NCBI GenBank assembly: GCA_024235615.1
Contig: JACKMB010000005.1
Location: 248,001-312,000, forward strand
Direction of reading: 5' to 3'
Length of the DNA: 64,000 bases
Source of the DNA: Thauera sp.
GTDB taxonomy: Bacteria; Pseudomonadota; Gammaproteobacteria; Burkholderiales; Rhodocyclaceae
Within the stretch, counting starts at the first letter, position 1. Each line of letters opens with the position of its first letter. The position numbers were made by a program, and so were the translations under genes. The notes under the pieces were generated by a model that worked only from the letters and a program-made list of their open reading frames with translations, was not told where the DNA came from and searched no databases. Shown here in pieces: positions 22,213-31,212 of the stretch.

Positions 22213-22467
22213 ATGGACTGCCGCCCGGGTTGCGCCGCCTGCTGCATCGCGCCGTCGATCTCCTCGCCCATTCCGGGCATGCCGGACGGCAAGCCGGCGG
22301 GCGTGCGCTGCGTGCAGCTCGACGAATCCGGGCACTGCCGCCTGTTCGGCGATCCGCGCCGGCCGGCGGTGTGTTCCAGCCTGAAGCCCGGCGCCGAGAT
22401 GTGCGGCACCGACCGCGAGCATGCCCTGCACTTCCTCGCCACCCTCGAGACGATGACGGCGGCGTGA
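22213..22467 (+). CDS. YkgJ-family cysteine-cluster protein
   Basis: 84 aa with cysteines in the CxxCC pattern of the YkgJ family ([11 protein letters not shown], then GVRCVQL, GHCRLF, AVCSS, MCGT): eight in total. The family is thought to bind zinc or an iron-sulfur cluster. The [12 protein letters not shown] stretch is a hallmark. It starts 3 bp after the DUF2478 gene and is very likely in one transcript with it. Specific role unknown. Confidence 0.85.
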   Translation: MDCRPGCAACCIAPSISSPIPGMPDGKPAGVRCVQLDESGHCRLFGDPRRPAVCSSLKPGAEMCGTDREHALHFLATLETMTAA

Positions 22468-22502
22468 GCGCCACCCCTACCGCGGCGCAACATTCCGCCG
22501 GC

Positions 22503-22508
22503 TATAAT
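22503..22508 (+). promoter_or_regulatory. -10 element upstream of uppP
   Basis: Perfect TATAAT, 35 bp before the uppP ATG, in the 76-bp gap after the YkgJ-like gene. No good -35 is visible. The leader would be ~30 nt, C-rich and without a clear Shine-Dalgarno site. Confidence 0.45.
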
Positions 22509-22543
22509 CCCGCCTCCTCCTCCCATACCCACAGCCCCGCCGC

Positions 22544-23368
22544 ATGGACCTCTCCCTCCTTCTCGTCGCGCTCGTCCTCGGCATCGTCGAAGGCCTGACC
22601 GAATTCCTGCCGGTATCCTCCACCGGCCACCTGATCATCATCGGCGACCTGCTCGGCTACAACGACGACACCAGCAAGGTGTTCAAGATCGTCATCCAGC
22701 TCGCCGCCATCCTCGCCGTGTGCTGGGACTATCGCGAGCGCCTGATCAAGGTCGCGGGCGGGGTCACTACCGAACCGAGCGCGCAGCGCTTCGTGTGGCT
22801 GCTGTTCATCGGCTTCCTGCCCGCGGCCATCCTCGGCCTGATGTTCCACTCCACGATCAAGGGCCTGCTGTTCAACCCGATCACGGTGGCGACCGCGCTC
22901 GTGGTCGGCGGCCTGATCATCCTGTACGTGGAAAAGCGCGCCTACCACCCGCGCATCAACGACGTGGACGACATGCGCTGGACCGACGCCCTCAAGGTCG
23001 GCTTCGCCCAGGCGCTGGCGATGATCCCGGGCACCTCGCGCTCGGGCGCCACCATCATGGGCGGCGTGATCTTCGGCCTGTCGCGCAAGACGGCGGCGGA
23101 GTTCTCCTTCTTCCTGGCGATCCCGACCATGTTCGCCGCCACCGCCTACGACCTGTACAAGAACTGGACGCTGCTTCGCCTCGAGGACCTGCCGGTGTTC
23201 GCGGTCGGCTTCGTCGCCTCCTTCGTCGCCGCGATGTGGGCGGTGAAGAGCTTCATCAAGTTCATCTCCAACCACACCTTCATCGTCTTCGCCTGGTACC
23301 GCATCGCCTTCGGCATCTTCGTGCTCGCGACCTGGTACTTCGGCTGGGTCGAGTGGTCCGAGCCCTGA
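22544..23368 (+). CDS. uppP: Undecaprenyl-diphosphatase UppP (BacA)
   Basis: 274 aa integral membrane protein of about 8 helices. The two catalytic motifs are intact: [16 protein letters not shown] near residue 16 and [13 protein letters not shown] near residue 162. It dephosphorylates undecaprenyl diphosphate to recycle the lipid carrier for peptidoglycan and other glycans. Its own -10 lies upstream. A YqiA-like esterase starts 14 bp downstream. Confidence 0.96.
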   Translation: MDLSLLLVALVLGIVEGLTEFLPVSSTGHLIIIGDLLGYNDDTSKVFKIVIQLAAILAVCWDYRERLIKVAGGVTTEPSAQRFVWLLFIGFLPAAILGLMFHSTIKGLLFNPITVATALVVGGLIILYVEKRAYHPRINDVDDMRWTDALKVGFAQALAMIPGTSRSGATIMGGVIFGLSRKTAAEFSFFLAIPTMFAATAYDLYKNWTLLRLEDLPVFAVGFVASFVAAMWAVKSFIKFISNHTFIVFAWYRIAFGIFVLATWYFGWVEWSEP

Positions 23369-23382
23369 TCGAGGCACGCAAG

Positions 23383-24009
23383 ATGATCATCTACCTGCAC
23401 GGTTTCCGTTCCGCACCGGCATCGATCAAGGCGCGCGCCCTGAAGGCGCGCATGACCGAGCGCGGCCTCGCCGAGCGCTTCTGGTGCGAGCAGCTGCCGG
23501 TGTCGCCGCGCGCGGCGATCGCGCTCGCCGAGGGCGAGATCGCGCGCGCGCGCGCCGCCGGCCTGGATCCCACGGTGGTCGGCAGCTCGCTCGGCGGCTA
23601 CTACGCCACCTGGCTCGCCGAACGCCACGACCTGCGCGCGGTGCTGGTCAATCCGGCGGTGGTCGCACCGCTGTCGCTCGAGGCCTATGTCGGCATGCAG
23701 GACAACCTCTACACCGGCGAGCGCTTCGAGTTCACCCGCGGCCACATCGACGAACTGCGCGCGCTCGAGGTGCCGACGATCACCCGGCCACAGCGCTTCT
23801 GGCTGATGGTGGAGACCGGCGACGAGGTGCTCGACTACCGCCACGCGGTGGAAAGATACGCCGGTGCCCGCCAGACCGTGCTCGAAGGCGGCGACCACGG
23901 CTTCTCACGCTGGAACGACTACCTCGACGAGGTGATCGCCTACGCGGGACTCGGCGACGCCCCTCTCGCGCGGCTCGGTGGCGCCAAGCCCGCCGCCCCC
24001 CGTCCCTGA
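23383..24009 (+). CDS. YqiA/YcfP-type alpha/beta-fold esterase
   Basis: 208 aa. MIIYLHGFRSAPASIKA gives the oxyanion-hole HGF, VVGSSLGGYYATWLAE gives the nucleophile elbow G-S-S-L-G, and GDEVLDYRHA and GDHGFSRWNDY supply the acid and His of the triad. This is the small UPF0227/YqiA esterase family; the natural substrate is unknown. It starts 14 bp after uppP and is probably cotranscribed with it and the methyltransferase that follows. Confidence 0.85.
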   Translation: MIIYLHGFRSAPASIKARALKARMTERGLAERFWCEQLPVSPRAAIALAEGEIARARAAGLDPTVVGSSLGGYYATWLAERHDLRAVLVNPAVVAPLSLEAYVGMQDNLYTGERFEFTRGHIDELRALEVPTITRPQRFWLMVETGDEVLDYRHAVERYAGARQTVLEGGDHGFSRWNDYLDEVIAYAGLGDAPLARLGGAKPAAPRP

Positions 24010-24034
24010 CCCATCCGCACTCGGAGCGCAGCCG

Positions 24035-24904
24035 ATGAGCCATCCCAACGATCCCGCCCAGCCCGGCTTCGACGCCCGCCGCTTCAAGGCCATGGAGCGC
24101 GCCGGCTTCAACCGCATTGCCGCGCGCTACGCGGAAGGCGCCCACCTGCGCGCCGACCTCGCCGAAGCCCTGCTCGATGCCGCCGCGCTCGCTCCCGGTC
24201 AGCGCGTGCTCGACCTCGCCAGCGGCCCCGGCCTGCTCGCCGGCCAGGCCGCGCTGCGCGTCGTCCCCGGCGGCAGCGTGCTCGCCACCGACATCGCCGA
24301 GGGCATGCTCGCCGAGGGCGCGCGCCGCTGCGGCGAACACGCCGACACCCCCTGCTTCGCCGCCGCCGACGCCGAACACCTGTGCCTCGCCGATGCCTGC
24401 ATGGACCGCGTGCTCGCCGGGCTCGCGCTGTTCATCTTCCCGCACCCCGAGCGCGCGCTTGCCGAGATGCACCGCGTGCTCGTGCCCGGCGGCCGGGTGG
24501 CGCTGTCGGTCTGGGGCGCGCGCGAGACCGTGCCGCTGATCCACCGCGCCCAGGACACCATCGCCCGCCTGCTGCCGCCGCCCAAGGTGGCACGCCCGTC
24601 GGTGTTCCGCTACGGCGAGCCCGAAGTGCTCTCCGCCACGCTCGCGGCCGCCGGTTTCGACGACATCGACATCCGCCCGTGCGCGTTCTCCTGCCACTTC
24701 GCCGACGCCGATGCCTACTGGCAGGCCTTCCTCGACCTCGCCGGCGGCGCTGCGGAGGCGCTCGGCCGCCTGCCCGAGCCGGTACAGGCGCAACTGCGCG
24801 CGGCGGTCGCGGACGACCTCGCCCATCACTGCTGCGACGACGGCCGCGGCGGCTTCCTCATGCCGGCCCGGACCCTGGTGGCGAGCGCCCGCCGACCGGA
24901 CTGA
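24035..24904 (+). CDS. Class I SAM-dependent methyltransferase
   Basis: 289 aa starting MSHPNDPAQ with a GGAG 9 bp ahead; a longer in-frame start at 23978 adds only Pro-rich residues overlapping the esterase. SAM-binding motif I is VLDLASGPGLLAG (from about residue 54), then ATDIAEGMLAEGARR, ADAEHLCLADACMDRV and FPHPERALAEMHRVLVPGGRVALS, a UbiE/Methyltransf_11 type core. The substrate is not deducible; ubiquinone/menaquinone-type or small-molecule methylation is possible. Confidence 0.82.
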   Translation: MSHPNDPAQPGFDARRFKAMERAGFNRIAARYAEGAHLRADLAEALLDAAALAPGQRVLDLASGPGLLAGQAALRVVPGGSVLATDIAEGMLAEGARRCGEHADTPCFAAADAEHLCLADACMDRVLAGLALFIFPHPERALAEMHRVLVPGGRVALSVWGARETVPLIHRAQDTIARLLPPPKVARPSVFRYGEPEVLSATLAAAGFDDIDIRPCAFSCHFADADAYWQAFLDLAGGAAEALGRLPEPVQAQLRAAVADDLAHHCCDDGRGGFLMPARTLVASARRPD

Positions 24905-24954
24905 TCCTCGCCCGAGCGACCCCGGCCGTCCACGCCGCGCGCGGGCGGCCCGGG

Positions 24955-25080
24955 TCCTTTCTCCCGACTTCCCGGCACCTCGACCTTCCGCCTCAGTCCG
25001 TCCTTGTCTCGCCGTTCCGCCCTTACCGCGGCCTTCCGCCCTCAGCCTTCTCCCCTCCCCCCATTCGTTCCCCGGATCCC
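24955..25080 (+). other. C/T-rich, G-poor leader segment before rarD
   Basis: The coding-sense strand here is strongly pyrimidine-rich (runs like CTTCTCCCCTCCCCCCATTC), unlike the surrounding sequence. Such C-over-G bubbles are typical of Rho utilisation sites, so premature termination before rarD is possible. No hairpin or promoter is evident. Confidence 0.35.
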
Positions 25081-25167
25081 GACTTGTCCGCCCCCCAGCC
25101 CCGCGCCCGCGCCGCGGCACTCCCCTCCTCCCCCGCCGAAGCCAACGCCCGCGCCGCCCGCCAGGGC

Positions 25168-26046
25168 ATGTTCGCCGCGCTCGCCGCCTTCGTAACCTGG
25201 GGTCTGGCACCGCTCTACTTCCGCGCCCTCGGCAGCGTCCCCCCGTTCGAGATCGTCGCCCACCGCGTGCTGTGGTCGGCGCTCCTGCTCGCGCTGATGC
25301 TGGCCACGCTGCACTTCACCGGCGGCTTCGAGCGCGTGGGAGCCGTGCTGCGGCAGCCGCGCCTGCTCGCCCTGCTCGCGCTCACCTCGCTGCTCACCAG
25401 CAGCAACTGGCTGGTCTTCATCTGGGCGATCGACGCCGGTCGCCTGCTCGAGGCCAGCCTCGGCTACTTCATCAACCCGCTGGTCAGCGTGGCGCTGGGC
25501 GCGATCTTCCTCGGCGAACGCCTGCGCCCGCTGCAGGCCACGGCGGTGGCGATCGCCTGCGCCGGCGTGGCCTGGCGGGTCTGGCAGCTCGGCAGCCTGC
25601 CGTGGATCCCGCTCTTCCTCGCCGGCACCTTCGGGCTCTACGGCCTGCTGCGCAAGCGCGCCCCGGTGGACGCCGTGGGCGGCCTGTTCATCGAGACCCT
25701 GGTGGTCGCCCCGCTCGCGCTCGCCTGGCTGCTGTGGCTGCACGCGCAGGGCAGCCTCGCCTTCGGCAGCGGCAACCCGGCCGAGTGGCTGCTGCCGCTC
25801 ACCGGCGTGATCACCGCCATCCCGCTGATGCTGTTCGCGGTCGGCGCCCGCCGCCTGCCGCTGGCCACCGTCGGCTTCCTGCAGTACATCGCCCCCAGCC
25901 TGAACTTCCTGGTGGCGGTGCTGCTCTTCCGCGAGCCCTTCGACACCACCCAGCTCGTCGGCTTCGCGCTCATCTGGCTCGCGCTCGCGGTGTATTCGGC
26001 GGACATGGTCCGCGCCGGGCGGCAGGCAGCCCGGCGCGCGCGCTGA
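25168..26046 (+). CDS. rarD: RarD/EamA-family permease
   Basis: 292 aa from MFAALAAFVTWGLAPLYF, with ~10 transmembrane helices and two EamA repeats. The start matches where RarD proteins begin; an in-frame TTG at 25084 would give a 28-residue extension (M-S-A-P-Q-P...), which I cannot exclude. Signature stretches are EIVAHRVLWSA, SSNWLVFIWAI and ASLGYFINPLVSV, the RarD chloramphenicol-sensitivity type. Transport substrate unknown. Followed by 760 bp of repeats before the next gene. Confidence 0.9.
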   Translation: MFAALAAFVTWGLAPLYFRALGSVPPFEIVAHRVLWSALLLALMLATLHFTGGFERVGAVLRQPRLLALLALTSLLTSSNWLVFIWAIDAGRLLEASLGYFINPLVSVALGAIFLGERLRPLQATAVAIACAGVAWRVWQLGSLPWIPLFLAGTFGLYGLLRKRAPVDAVGGLFIETLVVAPLALAWLLWLHAQGSLAFGSGNPAEWLLPLTGVITAIPLMLFAVGARRLPLATVGFLQYIAPSLNFLVAVLLFREPFDTTQLVGFALIWLALAVYSADMVRAGRQAARRAR

Positions 26047-26121
26047 AGGAAGCACTTCGACCCGACCGTCCGATGCTCGCCACGGGGATCCGGGAAGAGC
26101 GCTGCCCTCACGGCGGATTCC

Positions 26122-26328
26122 GGGAGCGCCGGCAGGCGCGATTGCGGCGCCTCCGCGCACGACAACGCCCGTCGCCACCGCACCGCCGTATTCGCGGCTG
26201 CCGCCGCTCCTGCATGGGCCCGGACCGCGTCGGTTTCTGCAGGAGCGCCGGCAGGCGCGAATGCGGCGGTGACGCTGCCGCGGCGCGAATTCCATGCGCC
26301 ATATTCGCCGCTGCCGCCGCTCCTACAG
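26122..26328. repeat. Four REP-like sequences in two inverted doublets
   Basis: Copies at 26122-26149 (+), 26181-26214 (-), 26238-26271 (+) and 26299-26328 (-) share a core GGAGCGSCGGCAGSC followed by CGAATNCGGCG. Alternate orientation gives two inverted pairs about 30 bp apart, a BIME/REPIN-like layout. They resemble the GTAGGAGCGG-type REPs of other Proteobacteria. No RAYT transposase is in the window. Confidence 0.7.
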
Positions 26329-26398
26329 AACCGTCGCAGACCAAGGCCTTCGGTGGAAGCGCCCGGAACGCAACACGCCTCGAGCACCGAATCCGCGA

Positions 26399-26600
26399 GG
26401 CCGCGGGGCCGGGGTGGTGGGGGCCAACTTCAGGAGCGCCGAGGTGGAGGGCGTCGCGGGGGAAACAAGGCGACGCATGTCCGAGGAGCGCAGCGACGAG
26501 TTTGCGTCGCCGCCCCCGCGGCGTCCGCCGCCGAGGGTAGCCCCGAGCGACGCGAGGGGCCGCGACGGCAGGCGGCGCCCACCACCCCGGCCCCGCGGCC
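26399..26600. repeat. Long-inverted-end repeat element, copy A
   Basis: Ends are 27-bp inverted repeats with one mismatch (26399-26425 and 26574-26600). The interior shares blocks with copy B at 46627-46771: CCAACTTCAGGAGCGCCGA, GTTTGCGTCGCCGCCCCCGC and a GAGGG...GCGA stretch. Copy A has 57 bp extra between these blocks. Looks like a non-autonomous, MITE- or REP-like element. Confidence 0.7.
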
Positions 26601-26606
26601 GGACCG

Positions 26607-26718
26607 GCGTCCCGCCAGACCGGAGTCGCGCCAGACCGGAGTCGCGCCGGATTGGAGTCCCGCCGGATTGGAGTTGCGCCGATCGGGAGCTACGCCGGCC
26701 CGGAGTCCCGCCGGATCG
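26607..26718. repeat. 16-bp tandem repeat, seven units
   Basis: Seven adjoining 16-bp units with consensus GAGTCSCGCCGGAYYG, diverged by 1-5 bases each, beginning 6 bp after copy A of the inverted-end element. No spacer between units, so not a CRISPR. Confidence 0.8.
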
Positions 26719-26808
26719 CCCCCGCACCCCATCGCCTTCCATTCGCACCCCGCGATAGGGCCGGCGGCCCGAATCCAGTAAACTAGCGCGCTTGCTTTCT
26801 TCAGGCGG

Positions 26809-28722
26809 ATGCCGATGTTCGTGCTGTATGAAGAGGACGGGGCCTTCAAGGCCGGGACCATCCTCGCCGATAACGACGCCACGCTGCAGGTCGAGAACAC
26901 CCACGGCAAGCGGGTGAAGCTCAAGCGTGCCCATGTGCTGATGGAATTCCGCGAGCCCGGGCCGTCCGACCTGCTCGCGCGCGCCGAGGCCGAGGCCGAA
27001 GGGCTGGACGTCGAGTTCCTCTGGGAGGTCTGCAGCGACGACGAATTCGCCTTCGCCGACTTCGCCGCCGAATACCAGGGCCGTGCGCCCACCGCGGTCG
27101 AATCGGCCGCCCTGCTGCTTCGCCTGCACTCGGCGCCGATCTGGTTCCACCGCAAGGGACGCGGCCGCTTCCGCAAGGCCCCCGCCGACATCCTGCAGGC
27201 CGCGCTCGCCGGCCTGGAGAAGAAGCGCCAGCAGGCCGCCGCGATCGAGCACATGCGCACCGAGCTCGTCGCCGGGCGCCTGCCGCCCGAACTCGCCGCC
27301 CTGCTGCCGCAGGCGCTCTATCGCCCCGACCGCAACCGCCCCGAGATCAAGGCGCTCGAGGCCGCCTGCGTCGACAGCGGGCTGTCGGCCGCGCGCCTGC
27401 TGCTGGCGTGCGGCGCACTCGCGTCGAGCTACGACTTCCACTACAACCGCTTCCTCTTCGAGCACTTCCCGGAAGGCACCGCATTCCCGGCGATCGACGT
27501 GCCCGTGCTCCCCACCGCGCTGCCGCGCGCCGAGGTCGCCGCGTTCTCGATCGACGACGCCTCCACCACCGAGATCGACGACGCCTTCTCGGTGACGCCG
27601 CGCGCCGAGGGCGGCTGGCGCATCGGCATCCACATCGCCGCGCCCGCGCTCGGCTTCGCGCGCGGCTCGGCGCTCGACGCGATCGCGCGCCGGCGCCTGT
27701 CCACCGTCTATATGCCGGGCAACAAGATCACCATGCTGCCCGACGAAATCGTGCAGACCTTCACCCTGGCCGAGGGCCGCGACTGCCCGGCGGTGTCGCT
27801 CTACCTCGACATCACCCCGGGGCTGGCGATCGTCGGCGAAGAGAGCCGGGTCGAGCTCGTGCCGATCGTGGCCAACCTGCGCCACCACGACATCGAGCCC
27901 GTCTTCAACGACGACACCGTGCACAACGGCGGCCCCGACTTCCAGTGGAAGCGCGAGCTGACCCTGCTGTGGGATCTCGCCACCGTCCTCGAGGCCGGAC
28001 GCGGCAAGGCCGCAGGCAACGAGGATCGCATCGATTTCGGCTTCAGCGTGGACTGGACCGAGGAGACCGCCGACGGCCCGGGGCGCGTCAGCATCGGCCG
28101 GCGCCTGCGCGGCTCGCCGATGGACAAGCTCGTCGCCGAGCTGATGATTTACGCCAACATGACCTGGGGCAAGCTCCTCGACACCTCCGGCATCCCCGGC
28201 CTGTACCGCGCCCAGGGCGGCGGCAAGGTGCGCATGACCACGGTCGCCGCGCCGCACGAAGGCCTCGGGGTGGACTGCTACGCCTGGTCGAGCTCGCCGC
28301 TGCGGCGCTACGTGGATCTGGTCAACCAGTGGCAGATCGTTTCGGTGCTGCAGGGCACCGACCCCGCCTTCGCGCCCAAGTCGGCCGAGCTGATGGCGGC
28401 GATGCGCGACTTCGAGCTCACCTACGCCGAGTACGCCGAATTCCAGCGCGGCATGGAGCGCTATTGGTGCCTGCGCTGGCTGCGCCAGCACGGCCGGGGC
28501 GAGGTCGAGGCCACGGTGCTGCGCGAGAGCGTGGTGCGCCTCACCGAGATCCCGCTGGTCTTCCGCGTACCCTCGATGCCGCTGCAGATGCCGGGCAGCC
28601 GGGTCAAGCTCTTCGTCGAGCGCACCGACCTGCTCGACGTCGAGGTCGAGGCGCGCTTCGTGCAGACGCTCGCCGAACCCGACCCCGCGACGGTGGACGA
28701 GACCGGCTTCGGTTTCGCCTGA
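26809..28722 (+). CDS. RNase II/R-family exoribonuclease (RNB domain)
   Basis: 637 aa, shorter than RNase R and near RNase II length. The RNB catalytic core has SIDDASTTEIDDAFSV (the metal-binding Asp cluster, residues ~246-261), then HIAAPALGFARGSALD, TVYMPGNKITMLPDE and WSSSPLRRYVDLVNQWQ. Such enzymes degrade RNA 3' to 5'. The N-terminal part has a small beta-rich region (FVLYEEDGAFKAGTIL) unlike E. coli RNase II. Downstream gene starts after 7 bp. Annotated by family only; rnb is not certain. Confidence 0.9.
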   Translation: MPMFVLYEEDGAFKAGTILADNDATLQVENTHGKRVKLKRAHVLMEFREPGPSDLLARAEAEAEGLDVEFLWEVCSDDEFAFADFAAEYQGRAPTAVESAALLLRLHSAPIWFHRKGRGRFRKAPADILQAALAGLEKKRQQAAAIEHMRTELVAGRLPPELAALLPQALYRPDRNRPEIKALEAACVDSGLSAARLLLACGALASSYDFHYNRFLFEHFPEGTAFPAIDVPVLPTALPRAEVAAFSIDDASTTEIDDAFSVTPRAEGGWRIGIHIAAPALGFARGSALDAIARRRLSTVYMPGNKITMLPDEIVQTFTLAEGRDCPAVSLYLDITPGLAIVGEESRVELVPIVANLRHHDIEPVFNDDTVHNGGPDFQWKRELTLLWDLATVLEAGRGKAAGNEDRIDFGFSVDWTEETADGPGRVSIGRRLRGSPMDKLVAELMIYANMTWGKLLDTSGIPGLYRAQGGGKVRMTTVAAPHEGLGVDCYAWSSSPLRRYVDLVNQWQIVSVLQGTDPAFAPKSAELMAAMRDFELTYAEYAEFQRGMERYWCLRWLRQHGRGEVEATVLRESVVRLTEIPLVFRVPSMPLQMPGSRVKLFVERTDLLDVEVEARFVQTLAEPDPATVDETGFGFA

Positions 28723-28729
28723 TCCACGC

Positions 28730-29653
28730 ATGAGCGCGACCGCCGCCCCCAACCTGCCCGCCGGCGCCCTGCCGGGGGCGTGGAGCGGACGCCTGCGGCG
28801 CTTCGGCGGACCGCTGCTGGCGGCGGCCTTCATCGTCTCGATCAGCCTGCACGCGCTGTTGCTGTTGATCCACTTCCGCCTGCCCGAGGCCAAGCCGGCG
28901 CGCGACAAGGGCCTGGAGGTGGTGCTGGTCAACGCCCGCCACGCGCAGGCGCCCGAGAAGGCCGAGGTGCTCGCCCAGGCCAACATCGATGCCGGTGGCA
29001 ACACCGAGCAGGAGGTGCGCGCAAGCACGCCGCTGCCGCCGCAGCCCAACCGCCAGGACGGCGACGCCCTGGTCGAGGCCAAGCGCCGCACGCCCGAGCC
29101 GGTGCGCGAGCAGAAGCAGGTGATCACCCGCGACAAGGCGCCGGCCAGGGTCGCGGCGGCGCCGAAGAAGGTCGAGCAGCCCGCACCGACGCCCGAGCCG
29201 CAGCGCGAGATCAGCGGCCTCGACCTGCTCGACAGCGCCGCCGCGGTGGCCCGCATCGAAGCCCAGATCGACCGCGACCTCAAGGAGCTGGCCAAGCGCC
29301 CGCGCAAGAAGTTCATCGGCGCGCGCGCGCAGGAATACCGCTTCGCGCAGTATGTCGAGGACTGGCGGCAGAAGGTCGAGCGCATCGGCACCCTGAACTA
29401 CCCCGAGGCCGCGCGCGGCCGGCTGTATGGCAGCCTGCTGCTGTCGGTGACGATCCGCTCCGACGGCACCGTGGAACGGGTGGGCGTGCATCGCAGCTCG
29501 GGCCACAAGGTGCTCGACGACGCCGCGCTGCGCATCGTCAAGATGGCCGCGCCCTACGCGCCCTTCCCGCCCGACATCCGCAAGGACTACGACGTGATCG
29601 AGATCACCCGCACCTGGACCTTCACCAACAGCGACCAGGTGCGCGCCAACTGA
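28730..29653 (+). CDS. TonB-family energy transducer protein
   Basis: 307 aa with one N-terminal transmembrane helix ([19 protein letters not shown], residues ~29-48), a Pro/Glu/Lys-rich periplasmic linker, and a C-terminal TonB domain ([19 protein letters not shown], then [19 protein letters not shown]). TonB proteins carry proton-motive energy from ExbBD to outer membrane transporters. No exbB or exbD and no receptor gene is nearby; it sits between an RNase gene and aroE as in related betaproteobacteria, so it may not be the main iron-uptake TonB. Confidence 0.85.
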   Translation: MSATAAPNLPAGALPGAWSGRLRRFGGPLLAAAFIVSISLHALLLLIHFRLPEAKPARDKGLEVVLVNARHAQAPEKAEVLAQANIDAGGNTEQEVRASTPLPPQPNRQDGDALVEAKRRTPEPVREQKQVITRDKAPARVAAAPKKVEQPAPTPEPQREISGLDLLDSAAAVARIEAQIDRDLKELAKRPRKKFIGARAQEYRFAQYVEDWRQKVERIGTLNYPEAARGRLYGSLLLSVTIRSDGTVERVGVHRSSGHKVLDDAALRIVKMAAPYAPFPPDIRKDYDVIEITRTWTFTNSDQVRAN

Positions 29654-29663
29654 GACCCCGCCC

Positions 29664-30497
29664 ATGGACCGCTACGCCGTCGTCGGCAACCCGATCGCCC
29701 ACAGCAAGTCGCCCTGGATCCACGCCGCCTTCGCGCGCCAGACCGGGCAGGCGCTCGCCTACGAGGCCCTGCTCGCCCCCCTCGACGACTTCGCCGGCAC
29801 GGTGGCGCGCTTCCGCGCCGAGGGCGGACGCGGCCTCAACGTCACCGTGCCCTTCAAGCTCGAGGCCTTCGCCCTCGCCGGCCAGCGCACGCCGCGCGCC
29901 GAGGCGGCCGGCGCGGTCAACACGCTCGCCTTCGGGGCAGACGGCCTCCTCGGCGACAACACCGACGGCGCCGGCCTGGTGCGCGACCTCGCGATCAACC
30001 TGGGATGCTCGCTCGCCGGTCGTCGCATCCTGCTGCTGGGCGCCGGCGGCGCGACCCGCGGCGTGTTGCTGCCGCTGCTCGACAGCGCCCCCGCGCGCCT
30101 GTGCATCGCAAACCGCACGCCGCACAAGGCGGTGGAGCTGGCGCAGGGCTTCGCCCCCCACGCCGGCACCACGCGCATCGACGGCTGCGGTTTCGACGTG
30201 CTCGCCGGCGAGCGCTTCGACCTCGTGATCAACGCCACGGCGGCAAGCCTCTCCGGCGAGCTGCCGCCGCTGCCGCCCGGGCTGTACGCAGACGGCGCGC
30301 TGGCCTACGACATGATGTACGGACGCGGCCACACCCCCTTCCTGCGCGCGGCGCTTGCCGACGGCGCGGCGCGGGTGGCCGACGGGCTCGGCATGCTGGT
30401 CGAGCAGGCCGCCGAGAGCTTCGCGCTGTGGCGCGGGGTGCGCCCCGACTCCGCGCCGGTGCTGACCGAGCTGCGCCGGCTCGTCGAAGCCGGCTGA
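29664..30497 (+). CDS. aroE: Shikimate dehydrogenase (NADP+)
   Basis: 277 aa. The substrate site shows [15 protein letters not shown] at the start, [11 protein letters not shown] (catalytic Lys) and DNTDGAGLV (catalytic Asp). The NADP-binding part is [13 protein letters not shown] with ANRTPHKA. Reduces 3-dehydroshikimate to shikimate in aromatic amino acid synthesis. 10 bp after the TonB gene and 7 bp before mtgA, so likely one operon. Confidence 0.97.
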   Translation: MDRYAVVGNPIAHSKSPWIHAAFARQTGQALAYEALLAPLDDFAGTVARFRAEGGRGLNVTVPFKLEAFALAGQRTPRAEAAGAVNTLAFGADGLLGDNTDGAGLVRDLAINLGCSLAGRRILLLGAGGATRGVLLPLLDSAPARLCIANRTPHKAVELAQGFAPHAGTTRIDGCGFDVLAGERFDLVINATAASLSGELPPLPPGLYADGALAYDMMYGRGHTPFLRAALADGAARVADGLGMLVEQAAESFALWRGVRPDSAPVLTELRRLVEAG

Positions 30498-30504
30498 GGC
30501 CGCC

Positions 30505-31212
30505 GTGCCGATGCCCGCGCCGCGCCGCATGCTCGGCTGGCTCGCACGCGGGCTGGGCATCGCGCTGCTGCTGGCGCTGTTCTGGCAGGCGGTGCTGCTG
30601 ACCCAGGTGGTGTGGTGGAGCCGCTTCGACCCCGGCAGCACCAGCTTCATGCGCATCCGCCTCGCCGAGCTGCGCAAGAGCGACCCGCAGGCCGAGCTGC
30701 GCCACCGATGGGTGCCCTACGAGCGCATCTCGATCCATCTCAAGCGCGCGGTGGTCGCCGCCGAAGACGACCGCTTCCTCGATCATGACGGCTTCGACTG
30801 GGAGGGCATCGAGCGCGCCCTCGAGCGCAACGCCGAGGAGGGCCGCATCACCGCCGGCGGCTCGACGATCAGCCAGCAGCTCGCCAAGAATCTGTTCCTG
30901 TCCTCGTCGCGCTCGTGGCTGCGCAAGGGCCAGGAGGCGGCGATCACGATGATGATCGAGGCGACCTGGGACAAGCGCCGCATCCTCGAGGTGTACCTGA
31001 ACGTGGCCGAATGGGGCAATGGCGTATTCGGCGCCGAAGCCGCCGCCCGCCATTACCACGGCCGCCCCGCCGCCAGCCTGGGCCCGGCCGAGGCCGCGCG
31101 CCTGGCGGTGATGCTGCCCAACCCGCGGCGCTACGAGAAGTCCTTCGGCCCCCGCCTGGCCGCGCACGCGGCGCGGGTGCAGCGGCGGATGGTCAATTCG
31201 CAGGTGCCGTGA
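30505..31212 (+). CDS. mtgA: Monofunctional peptidoglycan glycosyltransferase
   Basis: 235 aa from GTG; an ATG two codons in is an equally possible start. One N-terminal transmembrane helix (about residues 12-32) and a GT51 domain: VVAAEDDRFLDHDGFDWEGI (catalytic Glu), GGSTISQQLAKNLFL and ATWDKRRILEVYLNVAEWG. It polymerises lipid II into glycan strands at the inner membrane without a transpeptidase domain. Typically found after aroE, as here. Confidence 0.96.
   Translation: MPMPAPRRMLGWLARGLGIALLLALFWQAVLLTQVVWWSRFDPGSTSFMRIRLAELRKSDPQAELRHRWVPYERISIHLKRAVVAAEDDRFLDHDGFDWEGIERALERNAEEGRITAGGSTISQQLAKNLFLSSSRSWLRKGQEAAITMMIEATWDKRRILEVYLNVAEWGNGVFGAEAAARHYHGRPAASLGPAEAARLAVMLPNPRRYEKSFGPRLAAHAARVQRRMVNSQVP

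Larger units (their letters stand above)
26047..26808. other. Gene-free repeat-rich intergenic region
   Basis: No credible gene. It holds four REP-like sequences (26122-26328), an element with long inverted ends (26399-26600) and a 16-bp tandem array (26607-26718). Long open frames crossing it are GC-driven shadows. The last 90 bp carry the rnb-like upstream region with a weak -10-like TAAACT at 26779-26784. Confidence 0.8.

Noticed and set aside
26607-26718. Possible CRISPR array
   Set aside because: Units are 16 bp, degenerate and without spacers, and no cas gene is nearby.
26323-29391. A 1022-codon minus-strand frame over the repeat region and the RNase and TonB genes
   Set aside because: Shadow of the two plus-strand genes running on into repeat DNA; low-complexity and no recognisable domain.
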